Positions 8,353 through 16,915 of a stretch of 33,038 nucleotides of DNA are shown piece by piece. Made by a program: the position numbers and the translations under genes. The notes beneath the pieces were generated by a model. That model ran no database searches. It worked only from the letters and a program-made list of their open reading frames with translations, and was not told where the DNA came from. Source of the DNA: Gammaproteobacteria bacterium (GTDB taxonomy: Bacteria > Pseudomonadota > Gammaproteobacteria > Enterobacterales > Alteromonadaceae); contig JAHJZX010000027.1 of assembly GCA_018826295.1 (NCBI GenBank), forward strand, positions 1 to 33,038. Direction: 5' to 3'. The first letter of the stretch is position 1. Each line of letters begins with the position of its first letter.

Positions 8353-9450
8353 ATGCAAAAAAATACCACTCCCTGTTACTACGGTGATTATCTGCAACTG
8401 GATAAAATACTAACAGCACAGGCACCAGAGAGCGCCAAATACGCGAATGAAGCCCATGATGAAACCTTATTTATTATCGTGCATCAGGTATACGAGCTGT
8501 GGTTTAAACAAATACTGCATGAACTGGAAGCCGTGCTGCAGGTTTTTGCCGGCGAAGCAGTTAAAGATGAACAACTGACCGGCATAGTGCATAAACTAAA
8601 ACGCGTTATTACTATTCAACAGCTGTTGAACCAGCAGATCGGCGTGATGGAAACCATGACTGCTCAGGACTTTATGTCGTTTCGCGACTATCTGGTGCCG
8701 GCCTCCGGCTTTCAGAGTATTCAGTTTAAAATGCTCGAAATTGGTCTGGGTTTAAAGAGTGAATTCCGCATAGATTTTGATAAAAACTCTTTTTATAGCC
8801 GGCTGAATGAAAAAGACCGTACTTTTTTACAACAACTGGAACATCAGCCGAGCTTGTTTGAACGCATTGAAAAATGGCTGGAGCGTATGCCGTTTCTTGA
8901 ACTGGACGGCTTTAGCTTCTGGCAAATGTATCAACAAGCTACCGCAGCTATGCTCGCTGAAGACAAAAGTACTGTGCAGGGCATAGTACAAATTGCAGAG
9001 CACGAGCGTGAACTGCAACTGGCTGAAATTGAACGTACCGCAGAGAAATTTGCTGCTTTACTGGATAAAGACAAATATCAGCAGCTGCAGCAGAATGGCA
9101 CTTTCCGTCTAAGCCAGCGCGCGATGTTAAGCGCATTATTTATCAGCCTGTATCAGGAAGAGCCGGTATTTAATTTGCCGTTTCAATTGCTTACCTGCCT
9201 GACTGAAATAGACGAGCTGCTGACAATTTGGCGCTATAAGCACGCTATGATGGTACAGCGCATGCTCGGTACCAAAATAGGCACCGGTGGCTCGTCCGGC
9301 CACGACTATTTAAAACGCACTACCGAGAAAAACCGTATATTTACTGACTTGTTTAATATGGCAACCTTTTTATTACCCAAGGCTGACTTGCCGGTATTAC
9401 CGCCACAGATAAAACGGCGTTTAGGTTTCTATTTTGCCGGCGAAGTGTGA
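8353..9450 (+). CDS. kynA: Tryptophan 2,3-dioxygenase, long (animal-like) form
   Basis: This heme dioxygenase opens the indole ring of L-tryptophan to N-formylkynurenine, the first step of the kynurenine pathway. The active-site His in FIIVHQVYELWFKQIL is residue 44, the substrate-carboxylate Arg in FMSFRDYL is 111, the proximal heme His in WRYKH is 297, and the GTGGSSG loop follows. At 365 residues it is much longer than the compact bacterial type (about 280). It contains the extra helical segment found in animal enzymes (LERMPFLELDGFSFW onwards). No other kynurenine-pathway gene is adjacent. Its last 30 bases overlap the convergent hydrolase gene. Confidence 0.95.
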   Translation: MQKNTTPCYYGDYLQLDKILTAQAPESAKYANEAHDETLFIIVHQVYELWFKQILHELEAVLQVFAGEAVKDEQLTGIVHKLKRVITIQQLLNQQIGVMETMTAQDFMSFRDYLVPASGFQSIQFKMLEIGLGLKSEFRIDFDKNSFYSRLNEKDRTFLQQLEHQPSLFERIEKWLERMPFLELDGFSFWQMYQQATAAMLAEDKSTVQGIVQIAEHERELQLAEIERTAEKFAALLDKDKYQQLQQNGTFRLSQRAMLSALFISLYQEEPVFNLPFQLLTCLTEIDELLTIWRYKHAMMVQRMLGTKIGTGGSSGHDYLKRTTEKNRIFTDLFNMATFLLPKADLPVLPPQIKRRLGFYFAGEV

Positions 9451-10371
9451 ACCGCACAGCGAAAAGGCGGCTTTAAATAACTGCATATGCAGTTGCACCA
9501 GCGCCGCGATATCGCGCTGGTAACCGCCGCCTATTACCGCTGCCACCGGCGTTTGTTGTGCTGTACAGTGCTGTAGCACCAGTAAATCACGCTGATACAA
9601 TGCTGTGGTAGAAATATCCAGCAAGCCAAGCTCGTCATCACGGTGAATATCAACTCCGGCGTCATATAGCACCAAATCTGGTTTATGCCACTGCAGCAAA
9701 GTGCTCAGGCTTTGCTCAACCGCTTGCAGGTATTCAGCGTCATGGCAGTTTTTTGCCAGGCCGATATCCCAGTCAGAGGTTTGTTTGTGGTAAGGAAAAT
9801 TTTTATCGCAGTGGAGCGAGCAACTGATAATGCCCGGCTCATCTGCTAACAACAACGCTGAGCCATCGCCCTGGTGTACATCCAGATCAATCAGCAGGAT
9901 TTTATCGACGCCTTGCTGCAGCAAAGTCTTAGCGGCCACGACTAAATCATTAAACAGACAAAACCCTGAGCCTTCGGCATAAAATGCATGATGATAACCA
10001 CCGCTTAAGTGCAGTGCTATACCATGTTGCAATGCCAATTGTGCCGTTAGCACTGTGCCGCCAACAGAATAGAGTGAACGTTGATATAGCTGTGCAGACC
10101 AGGGGAAACCAATGCGGCGCATCGCTCTGCTATCAATACTGCCATCTGACAAGCTTTGAATATAACGGTGGCAATGCACTGCGCAGAGCTCGTCGGGCGT
10201 TATCGCTGCCGGGGTTGTAAACTGTTGTGCCGGGATCCCCAGATGCAACAAGCGTTGATACAGCTGGCGATACTTCTCTATTGGGTAGCGATGGCGCTCA
10301 GGCAGTGCCAGTTCGCTGTAACAGGGGTGGTAAACCATTGCCGGTAAGTCGGGCAGCGCAAAATCAGCCAC
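9421..10371 (-). CDS. Histone deacetylase family protein (arginase/deacetylase fold)
   Basis: This is a zinc-dependent amidohydrolase of the HDAC / acetylpolyamine amidohydrolase superfamily. The catalytic His pair GGYHHAF is at 127-128. The zinc ligands are Asp164 and His166 in DLDVHQGDG and Asp241 in YDAGVD. The substrate cannot be read from sequence; bacterial members act on acetylated proteins, polyamines or other N-acyl compounds. The start shown is GTG 10371, overlapping the priC stop by eight bases. An ATG at residue 12 (10338, MVYHPCYS) is an alternative that still keeps the full domain. It is the last gene of the dinG-TSUP-priC-hydrolase run. Confidence 0.9.
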   Translation of the reverse strand: MADFALPDLPAMVYHPCYSELALPERHRYPIEKYRQLYQRLLHLGIPAQQFTTPAAITPDELCAVHCHRYIQSLSDGSIDSRAMRRIGFPWSAQLYQRSLYSVGGTVLTAQLALQHGIALHLSGGYHHAFYAEGSGFCLFNDLVVAAKTLLQQGVDKILLIDLDVHQGDGSALLLADEPGIISCSLHCDKNFPYHKQTSDWDIGLAKNCHDAEYLQAVEQSLSTLLQWHKPDLVLYDAGVDIHRDDELGLLDISTTALYQRDLLVLQHCTAQQTPVAAVIGGGYQRDIAALVQLHMQLFKAAFSLCGSHFAGKIET

Positions 10372-10903
10372 GGCGCTCCAGATCCTGTATTTGCCGCTCT
10401 ATTTCAGCCAAGGCTTTGCGGCAGCGGCCCAGTCTGGCGTGTAATGCCAGCGTTCTGGCCACAGCATCCGGGGCATTGTCACGGTTAGCCAGCGCTATCA
10501 TGTCCAACAGGCGGCGCTCAAACTGCTGTGTATCGCTAAGTTGTTGGTACAGTTGCTGGCTGCTGGCGCTAACCTGCTGCAGTACGGCCTTGGCTTTGGT
10601 GAGTTTAGCGCCTGGTGTGCGGCGGGTATCGACATTACGAAAAGCCCGGGTCAGGGCGCTGGTTTGTTCGCTCAGACGCTGCACCAGACGCTGCCGGCTG
10701 GCATTGCTGAGTGTGTTGTCGCTCAGATGTCGCAAGTTGCGCTGGGCATCGGCGACATAATCGGCTAAATGCGGCGAGCGACAGCTGAACAGGCTGCTGT
10801 CAAACCAGTTTTGCGGTTTACCAGCATTGGGCTTGGCATCTAATTGTTCGGCCTGTTGCCTGAGCTGTTGCAGTTGATGCTTTAGCGTAGCCAGCAAATC
10901 CAT
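10364..10903 (-). CDS. priC: Primosomal replication protein PriC
   Basis: PriC restarts stalled replication forks by helping load DnaB without PriA. The protein is short (179 residues), basic and helical. It shares with E. coli PriC the N-terminal WFDSSLF pattern and the C-terminal FERRLLDMIALANRD followed by RLGRCRKALAEIERQI. It begins at the base next to the TSUP gene stop and overlaps the deacetylase-like gene by eight bases, so it is probably translationally coupled in the operon. The family is poorly conserved, so the call rests on these two motifs and the length. Confidence 0.82.
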   Translation of the reverse strand: MDLLATLKHQLQQLRQQAEQLDAKPNAGKPQNWFDSSLFSCRSPHLADYVADAQRNLRHLSDNTLSNASRQRLVQRLSEQTSALTRAFRNVDTRRTPGAKLTKAKAVLQQVSASSQQLYQQLSDTQQFERRLLDMIALANRDNAPDAVARTLALHARLGRCRKALAEIERQIQDLERRG

Positions 10904-11686
10904 TTAGTTACTCCAGGCCTGCCAGGCTAGCCGCACGGCAATGGCAATAACCACGCAAATAAATACCGGCCGGATAAAGCGGCCGCCAAATTTAATTGCC
11001 GAATGTGCACCAATCCAGGCGCCCAGCATCAGGCACAGACCCATTGCAATGCCCAAACCAAAGTTAACATGGCCCAGCATAATAAAGGCAACCAGCGAAA
11101 AGCCATTGCTGATAAAATTCATGCTGCGTGCCACACCACAGGTTAGCAGCAGATTAATACGATACAACGCCATAGTTGACACCATCCAGAACGCACCGGC
11201 GCCCGGGCCTGCTATGCCGTCATAAAAACCCAGCGTCAGGCCTTGCACACGTTGCTGCCAAAACAGCTTTTTATCTGGCAGCGGTAAGTCCAGTTTGTCA
11301 TCTGGCTGCATACGGCTAAACAAGCTGTAAACTGCCGCCAGTAAAATAACGACCGGCAGGATTTTTTCCAACGCCTCTTTGCTTAGTAGGTCTACCGCTA
11401 TAGTACCCAGTATTGCGCCTATCGCGGTGTAAAGCAGGCTGCGGCGCCAGAACACGGGGTTAAATAATTTTTTCCGGTAATACGCCAGTGACGCAGTAAA
11501 AGAGCCAAAGGTTGAGGCCAGTTTATTGGTGCCCAACGCCACATGTGGTGGCAAACCGGCGGTAAGTAGTGCAGGCACCGTAAGTAACCCACCCCCACCG
11601 GCTATAGCGTCGATAAAACCAGCGGTAAAGGCAACCGCACATAAAATAGCCAACAGATTGGGATCAGCTGCCAAAACGTCAAACAC
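10904..11686 (-). CDS. TSUP (TauE/SafE) family membrane transporter, YfcA-like
   Basis: An inner-membrane protein of 260 residues with about eight hydrophobic helices in two repeated halves. The repeat hallmarks are FIDAIAGGGGLLTVPALLTAG in the first half (from about residue 24) and FYDGIAGPGAGAFWMV in the second. The family moves sulfite, sulfonates or other small organic anions; the exact substrate is not shown here. E. coli YfcA is the closest remembered relative. It starts 16 bases after the dinG stop and abuts priC. Confidence 0.9.
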   Translation of the reverse strand: MFDVLAADPNLLAILCAVAFTAGFIDAIAGGGGLLTVPALLTAGLPPHVALGTNKLASTFGSFTASLAYYRKKLFNPVFWRRSLLYTAIGAILGTIAVDLLSKEALEKILPVVILLAAVYSLFSRMQPDDKLDLPLPDKKLFWQQRVQGLTLGFYDGIAGPGAGAFWMVSTMALYRINLLLTCGVARSMNFISNGFSLVAFIMLGHVNFGLGIAMGLCLMLGAWIGAHSAIKFGGRFIRPVFICVVIAIAVRLAWQAWSN

Positions 11687-11702
11687 GGCGTTGTCCTGTT
11701 AT

Positions 11703-13739
11703 TTAGTAATCAATGTTACGGGAAAAGGGGGGCAGTGCGTTTAACATGGCGCTGCCATACGACTTACTCACCAGCCGGCGATCAAGAATTACGATACGGC
11801 CCTGGTCTTGTTCTTGCCGCAGCAGTCTACCACAGGCTTGCACCAATTTTCTCGACGTTGCTGGTATTGTCAGTTGTAAAAAGGCATTACCGCCTTTTTT
11901 AGTGACGGCTTCAGCCAGGGCTTCTTCCAGTGGGGACGTCGGTACCGCAAACGGCAACTTGGTAATAACTAAATTTGTCAGCAAATTTCCCGGCAAATCT
12001 AAACCTTCGGAAAAACTTTGCGTACCAAATAATATACTTGTCCTGTTATGTTTACAGTTTTCGCCATGCAATTGTAATAACGCTTGCCGTGATGCTTCGC
12101 CTTGTACCAATAACGACAGGCCAGCCTTACGCAACGCCTCGGCAACCTGTTGCATTTGCCAGTACGAGGCAAATAGCACCAGGCTGGCCTGATTATCGGG
12201 TAAAAAATCAGGCAATAAGCTGATTAATTCAGCGGTATAAGCTTGCTCTGTTGGCTCTGTGTTCATTTTAGGGATCACAATGCGGCCTTTTTCTGCATAA
12301 GCAAAAGGTGAAGCGACCTGCAATGTTTTTACACCTTCAAAGCTGGTTAAGCCCAGATCATATTTAATGTATTGGAAAGAATTCAGCGCTGTGAGGGTGG
12401 CAGAGCACAGCACTACAGCAAAAGCATCATTAAACAGCAGTTGTTCCAGTTTGCCTGCCACGCCTAAAGGGCTGGCATGGCCAATAAGCTGTTGGTTATT
12501 TAACTGCTCAACCCAGCGCGCTTGCTGCACGTTTTTATCCTGGGCTACGGCATAAAGCTGCCAAAGCGCTTGTTGTTGCTCCAGTTTTTGCTGCAGATAA
12601 CCCAGTTCTTGTAACAAGTTAAGGCTTTGTTTTAACGGTAAATTTTGTCCAGTGATATGTTCCTGCAAATGTTGTTGCACTTTTTCCAGTTGATTTAAAG
12701 CCTTTTGGCTACAGCTTGCTAACTCTTCAGCTTGTTGCTGAATAACCTTTGGTAAGGCGGCATCAACAAAACGAAAACTATTGTTATCGGCAAACCAGCG
12801 AGCTTGAAAAGCTTTTACGCAGTGTTCAACAGGCTTTAACAATGCTGCCAGCTCATTGCAGCTATCTGCCAGCCGTACGATGTCTTTCATAACCGTAGCG
12901 CTGAGTAGCGCAATCAGTTGTTGCAACATAATTCCAGCTTTGTCCAGCCAGCTGTCATTGTGGTTAAGTTGGGCTTGAGCTGCAAAAAATTCACGGGCGC
13001 TGTGCGGTAAATGATGAGCTTCATCAATGACATAAATGGTATCTGCCGGTGCGGGCAAAATGCTGTTGCCGCGGGCTAAGTCTGCCAGCAGCAAGGCATG
13101 ATTAACCACTAACACATCGGCCGATTCCAGCTCAGCCCGGGCCAGGTGAAACGGGCAATTGGCATGGCGGCGGTTAGCTTTACTGCAATGTAACGGGTCG
13201 GCAACGATGCGCTGCCACAATGGCTCTGCCAGTGGCTCTGCAAGTGTATCCCTGTCACCCAGCCATTGCCGCTGCTGCCACTTATCTAGCAATACCTGCC
13301 AGTCGAACTCTGCAGTCGTTACTGTGGCAAACAATTCAGGGTGTTTTTGCTGCTGACGCAGCCGTTCTATGCAGGCATAACGCTGTCGGCCTTTAACCAG
13401 GCTGAATTCGAACAATAATTTGCTATGTTTTTGAAAAAAAGGCAGATCTTTATTAACAAGTTGCTCTTGCAGTGCCACGGTTGCAGTTGCTATCACCAGT
13501 TTTTTCTTTTGCGCCAGTGCATAGGGGATCGCCGCCAGCATATAGGCCAGGGACTTACCGGTGCCAGTGCCGGCTTCAATCAGGCCGATTCGTTCATGCT
13601 TGTGGTAAGTACCGGCAATAATCTTACTTATCTCCGCTACCAGCTGATTTTGACCAGCCCTTGGCTGATAGTTGGGTAAAGCAGTTTTAATATTACTGTG
13701 AATGGCCCGGATCTGATTTTTAAGCGACTCTGTTAACAT
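11703..13739 (-). CDS. dinG: ATP-dependent DNA helicase DinG, with an atypical Fe-S ligand set
   Basis: An XPD-type superfamily 2 helicase that unwinds DNA with 5'-3' polarity and helps resolve R-loops and forks. The protein is 678 residues. The Walker A motif is EAGTGTGKS, the DEAH box is VIDEAHHLPH, and the C-terminal motif is LVQACGRLLRQEQDQGRI. In E. coli four Cys hold a 4Fe-4S cluster. Here three align (Cys123, Cys185, Cys195), while the position of E. coli Cys199 is Arg190, with His192 close by. A LexA-like box covers the predicted transcription start. It heads an operon with the TSUP transporter, priC and the deacetylase-like gene. Confidence 0.93.
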   Translation of the reverse strand: MLTESLKNQIRAIHSNIKTALPNYQPRAGQNQLVAEISKIIAGTYHKHERIGLIEAGTGTGKSLAYMLAAIPYALAQKKKLVIATATVALQEQLVNKDLPFFQKHSKLLFEFSLVKGRQRYACIERLRQQQKHPELFATVTTAEFDWQVLLDKWQQRQWLGDRDTLAEPLAEPLWQRIVADPLHCSKANRRHANCPFHLARAELESADVLVVNHALLLADLARGNSILPAPADTIYVIDEAHHLPHSAREFFAAQAQLNHNDSWLDKAGIMLQQLIALLSATVMKDIVRLADSCNELAALLKPVEHCVKAFQARWFADNNSFRFVDAALPKVIQQQAEELASCSQKALNQLEKVQQHLQEHITGQNLPLKQSLNLLQELGYLQQKLEQQQALWQLYAVAQDKNVQQARWVEQLNNQQLIGHASPLGVAGKLEQLLFNDAFAVVLCSATLTALNSFQYIKYDLGLTSFEGVKTLQVASPFAYAEKGRIVIPKMNTEPTEQAYTAELISLLPDFLPDNQASLVLFASYWQMQQVAEALRKAGLSLLVQGEASRQALLQLHGENCKHNRTSILFGTQSFSEGLDLPGNLLTNLVITKLPFAVPTSPLEEALAEAVTKKGGNAFLQLTIPATSRKLVQACGRLLRQEQDQGRIVILDRRLVSKSYGSAMLNALPPFSRNIDY

Positions 13740-13744
13740 AACGT

Positions 13745-13764
13745 CTATGTGTATTTATACAGTT
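13745..13764 (-). promoter_or_regulatory. LexA (SOS) box-like operator for dinG
   Basis: On the minus strand the site reads AACTGTATAAATACACATAG, matching 14 of 20 positions of the E. coli LexA consensus. The left half CTGTATA is perfect and the right half reads CAT instead of CAG. It sits right downstream of the predicted dinG promoter, where a repressor would block initiation. Confidence 0.55.
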
Positions 13765-13771
13765 GTTTTAG

Positions 13772-13801
13772 TGTATATGTTATTCAGATGTTGAGCGACA
13801 A
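13772..13801 (-). promoter_or_regulatory. Predicted dinG promoter
   Basis: On the minus strand TTGTCG (13801-13796), an 18-base spacer and TATACA (13777-13772). The predicted start near 13765 touches the LexA-like box and leaves a leader of about 25 bases. Confidence 0.45.
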
Positions 13802-13830
13802 TTTTAATTGCAATTTGTTCCGTAAAGCTG

Positions 13831-13860
13831 TTGACCCTACGGAAAAGTTACGTTTATTAT
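13831..13860 (+). promoter_or_regulatory. Promoter of TonB receptor 1, shared with receptor 2
   Basis: TTGACC (13831-13836), an 18-base spacer and TATTAT (13855-13860). The element TTGACC...CGAAAA/GGAAAA...TTACGTTTATTATC is almost identical to 20831-20861 ahead of the second receptor, which supports it as a real promoter. Confidence 0.7.
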
Positions 13861-13874
13861 CTGGGAGCGACAAA

Positions 13875-13889
13875 TCGGAGGTTTTCCGA
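13875..13889 (+). promoter_or_regulatory. Small leader hairpin shared by both TonB receptors
   Basis: TCGGA-GGTTT-TCCGA forms a 5-bp stem shortly after the predicted start. The core CGGAG-(G/C)-TTTT-CCG also occurs at the matching place in the second receptor leader (20887-20900). Confidence 0.4.
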
Positions 13890-13940
13890 GACGAGCTGAG
13901 TACCAGGCGCTATGAACGGTTGGTAACTGAGAAAAACAGA

Positions 13941-13959
13941 ATCACTAGCTAAGAGTGAT
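13941..13959 (+). promoter_or_regulatory. Conserved hairpin before the TonB receptor 1 ribosome site
   Basis: ATCACT (13941-13946) pairs with AGTGAT (13954-13959). It is followed at once by the ribosome site CCAGGGAGA and then ATG 13974. The same arrangement, with one pair changed to a U-G wobble, precedes receptor 2. Confidence 0.6.
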
Positions 13960-13973
13960 CCAGGGAGAAATAC

Positions 13974-16724
13974 ATGTATACGAATAATAAATTAAGCAAA
14001 GCAGTGCGTTTGGCGATCGCCTTTGGTGCTGCATCTGCTACCGCGTTTACCGCATCAGTCAATGCAGCTGAAGAAGATGTAGTTGAAAAAGTAGAACGGA
14101 TCGAAGTTACTGGTTCGCGTATTAAACGTACCGACCTGGAAACTGCCAGCCCGATTTCAGTTTTCTCTGCTGAAGATCTGGAAACTGCCGGTTTTGCCAC
14201 GTTAGAAAAATTCGTTCAGTCACTGCCAGCTGTGAACGGTGCTGCTCAGGGTTCAAACATCAACAACGGTAGTAATGGTAGTGCAACAGTATCACTGCGT
14301 GGTCTGGGTGCTGGCCGTACGCTGTTACTGGTAAATGGTCGCCGTACTGCATTTAGCGATCTGAACGCCATCCCAATGTCATTCGTTGAACGGGTTGAAG
14401 TGCTGCGTGACGGTGCATCAACGGTATACGGTTCTGACGCTATCGCTGGTGTTGTTAACTTTATCACTAAAACTGACTTCGAAGGTGCTGAGTTCGTTGC
14501 TCAATACGATATGACAGGTGAAGCTGATGGTGAAACCACCAAGCTGGCTGCGACTGTTGGTACGTCAAGTGACAAAGGCAACGTAGTACTGTCACTGGAA
14601 TACACTAACCGTAACCCTATCGGTCAGAAAGACCGTGCCTTCTCTGAATGTCCTTTAGCTGATGACGGTAACGGTGGCGTAGCGTGTTTCGGTTCTGGTA
14701 CAACCGCTATGGGTACCTGGACGTCATTAACACCAGGCACTACTTTCACAGGTATGGTAGTTGACCCGACTACTGGCCAACCGCGTAAGTTTAACGCAGC
14801 AACAGATGCGTTTAACTTTGCAACTGCCAGTTACATGGTTACACCACAAGAAGTATTTTCTATTAACGCCGCAGCTAGCTACCAGTTAACTGATGATACT
14901 CGTGTGTTTATGGAAGGTGGTTTTACTAACCGTCAATCAGATCAGTTAATGGGTGCTGAAGGTACTTTCTGGGGTCAGGTAGTATCTGCAGACCACCCGA
15001 ACAACCCTATCGGTGAGCGTCTGGTTATTAACCGTCGTCTGGAAGAAACCGGTGGCCGTGCTTTCACACAGGATTTCTCTGACTACCGCATGGTGCTGGG
15101 CTTAGATGGCTTCCTGGATAATGGCTGGTCATGGGATGTGTCATATAACTATACTCGTTTTGTTGATACCCGCGTTGACTTCGGTCGTGCTAACCCGAAA
15201 CGTTTTGCTAACCTGACTGATCCTACACTGTGTGCAGCAGATGCAGCTTGTCCTGGCCTGTGGAACCCGTTTGTTGCAGGTACATTGACCTCTGACATGA
15301 TCGATTACGCCTTCCTGCCAAACTCACCGGTAGTGCGTGGCGGTACCAGACAGTTTAACGCTAACTTATCTGGTGATTTAGGTTCAATTGAATTACCTGC
15401 TGGTCCGGTTGCCTGGGCTGCTGGTGTAGAAAAACGTTGGACAGAGTATCTGTTCCAGCCTGACGGCGCTGCTCTTATCGGTGAAATTTACTCGGTAGCG
15501 GGCGAGAAAACGGAAGGTGCTTACGATGTAGAAGAAGCTTACGTCGAAGTTAGCGTACCTTTATTAGCTGATTTACCAGGTGTAGAATCTCTGAACCTGT
15601 CTGCAGCGATACGTAGCTCAGACTACAACTTCCTTGATCGCACTAACAACACTAAAATCGGTCTGGAATATAAGCCGTTTTCAGGTTTATTAGTACGTGC
15701 AACCCGTGCTGATGGTTTCCGTGCACCAAGCATCACTGAACTGTTTGCGCCGCAACAAGAGTCTAACCTGCCGTACAACGAGCCGTGTATCGGTTATGGC
15801 TTACCAGGTGCAACGCAAAGCGCCAATGTAAAAGCAAACTGTGCGGCCGATGGCCTGCCAGCTAACTTTACACTGTCGTCTAACCAGTCTTCTTCTCTGA
15901 CAGGTGGTAACCCTAACCTGACACCAGAAGAGTCTGAAAGCTTAACTTTCGGTGTGGTTTACACGCCTGAGTTCATCGAAAACTTCAGCATCGCGTTAGA
16001 TTACTTCGATATCGAAATCACTAACGGTATCGGTACCGCTGGTACCAGTAACATCATCAACGGCTGTTACGAAAGTGCTAACTTCAGCAGCCCACTGTGT
16101 GCTCTGTTAATTGGTGCAGCGGCAGTTGACCGTATTCCGTTACCAACTTCACCACGTCGTGATGTGTTAGGTGCGATGTCTGGTATCCTGGTAACAAATG
16201 CTAACTTATCAACATTCAATACCACTGGTATTGACTTTGACGTTAACTATGCATTTGATGCCGCTGGCGGCCGCGTAAAACTGCGTTTAGATGGTACTTA
16301 TCTGAACGAGTATAACTACGAACCGTTTGCTGGTGCTGAGACTGTTGAACTGGCAGGTTTCTACGGTGAAGATAACTGGGAACAAACCACAGCAGCATTT
16401 GCTGAATGGCGCGCTAACTTCACTGCTGGCTACACCGCTGATAACTGGAGCTTGAACTGGACTGCCCGCTTTATGTCAGGCACCTATGATCAGACCGTTG
16501 ATCTGGAAACCAGTACAAACACCAGTAACTATGCAAACTCTGTGATTTATCATGATGTGCAGGGTAGTTACTACTTTGACAACTACACCTTTACTTTTGG
16601 TGTGCGTAACTTGTTCGACAAGCAGCCTCCATACACCACTAACAACAACGACATGAACACCGTAAGCCCGTCTTACGACTTAGCCGGTACTTACATGTAC
16701 GGCCGCGTTGTAGTTAAGTTCTAA
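13974..16724 (+). CDS. TonB-dependent outer-membrane receptor 1
   Basis: A 916-residue outer-membrane gated channel that imports a ligand using TonB energy. The signal peptide (about 1-31, MYTNNKLSKAVRLAIAFGAA..., cut after VNA) is followed by a short TonB-box-like stretch, the plug domain (VERIEVTGSRIKR, LRGLGAGRTLLLVNGRR, GASTVYGSDAIAGVVNFI) and a long beta barrel ending in Phe (GRVVVKF). The style is that of the Alteromonadales/Xanthomonadales receptors linked to peptide or carbohydrate uptake; the ligand is not known. Codon choice (CGT, GGT, many T-ending codons) differs from neighbouring genes and suggests high expression. A strong terminator follows. Confidence 0.95.
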   Translation: MYTNNKLSKAVRLAIAFGAASATAFTASVNAAEEDVVEKVERIEVTGSRIKRTDLETASPISVFSAEDLETAGFATLEKFVQSLPAVNGAAQGSNINNGSNGSATVSLRGLGAGRTLLLVNGRRTAFSDLNAIPMSFVERVEVLRDGASTVYGSDAIAGVVNFITKTDFEGAEFVAQYDMTGEADGETTKLAATVGTSSDKGNVVLSLEYTNRNPIGQKDRAFSECPLADDGNGGVACFGSGTTAMGTWTSLTPGTTFTGMVVDPTTGQPRKFNAATDAFNFATASYMVTPQEVFSINAAASYQLTDDTRVFMEGGFTNRQSDQLMGAEGTFWGQVVSADHPNNPIGERLVINRRLEETGGRAFTQDFSDYRMVLGLDGFLDNGWSWDVSYNYTRFVDTRVDFGRANPKRFANLTDPTLCAADAACPGLWNPFVAGTLTSDMIDYAFLPNSPVVRGGTRQFNANLSGDLGSIELPAGPVAWAAGVEKRWTEYLFQPDGAALIGEIYSVAGEKTEGAYDVEEAYVEVSVPLLADLPGVESLNLSAAIRSSDYNFLDRTNNTKIGLEYKPFSGLLVRATRADGFRAPSITELFAPQQESNLPYNEPCIGYGLPGATQSANVKANCAADGLPANFTLSSNQSSSLTGGNPNLTPEESESLTFGVVYTPEFIENFSIALDYFDIEITNGIGTAGTSNIINGCYESANFSSPLCALLIGAAAVDRIPLPTSPRRDVLGAMSGILVTNANLSTFNTTGIDFDVNYAFDAAGGRVKLRLDGTYLNEYNYEPFAGAETVELAGFYGEDNWEQTTAAFAEWRANFTAGYTADNWSLNWTARFMSGTYDQTVDLETSTNTSNYANSVIYHDVQGSYYFDNYTFTFGVRNLFDKQPPYTTNNNDMNTVSPSYDLAGTYMYGRVVVKF

Positions 16725-16754
16725 TGTGACTGCAGGCAAGCTAATTGCCAAATG

Positions 16755-16780
16755 AAAAAGGAGCCGCAAGGCTCCTTTTT
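16755..16780 (+). terminator. Terminator after TonB receptor 1
   Basis: AAAAAGGAGCC-GCAA-GGCTCCTTTTT, a perfect stem with GNRA-type loop and T run. It separates the receptor from the oxygenase genes. Confidence 0.95.
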
Positions 16781-16813
16781 ATTATCTGTTCTGGTCAGAA
16801 ATTTTTCGTTTTA

Positions 16814-16827
16814 TTGATGTACATTAA
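16814..16827 (+). promoter_or_regulatory. FNR/Anr-like box upstream of the TPR-oxygenase gene
   Basis: TTGATGTACATTAA matches nine of ten defined bases of the FNR consensus TTGAT-N4-ATCAA. It lies about 90 bases before the start at 16916. No convincing -10/-35 pair was found beside it, so its role is uncertain. Confidence 0.35.
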
Positions 16828-16915
16828 AGCGGTTTGGCTGGTATACCCTGCACAATAGCGGGATGATAAGTTTGCATAGCAACCTTTTAAAATGCAGTTC
16901 TGTGAAGGTATGTAA

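Noticed and set aside
10227..10760. 177-codon plus-strand frame opposite priC and the deacetylase-like gene
   Set aside because: The product is Arg/Ser/Cys-rich with no recognisable motif, and both minus-strand genes are well supported.
13749..13952. 67-codon frame in the TonB receptor 1 leader
   Set aside because: It covers the shared promoter and leader elements, has no ribosome site and has no counterpart in the receptor 2 leader.
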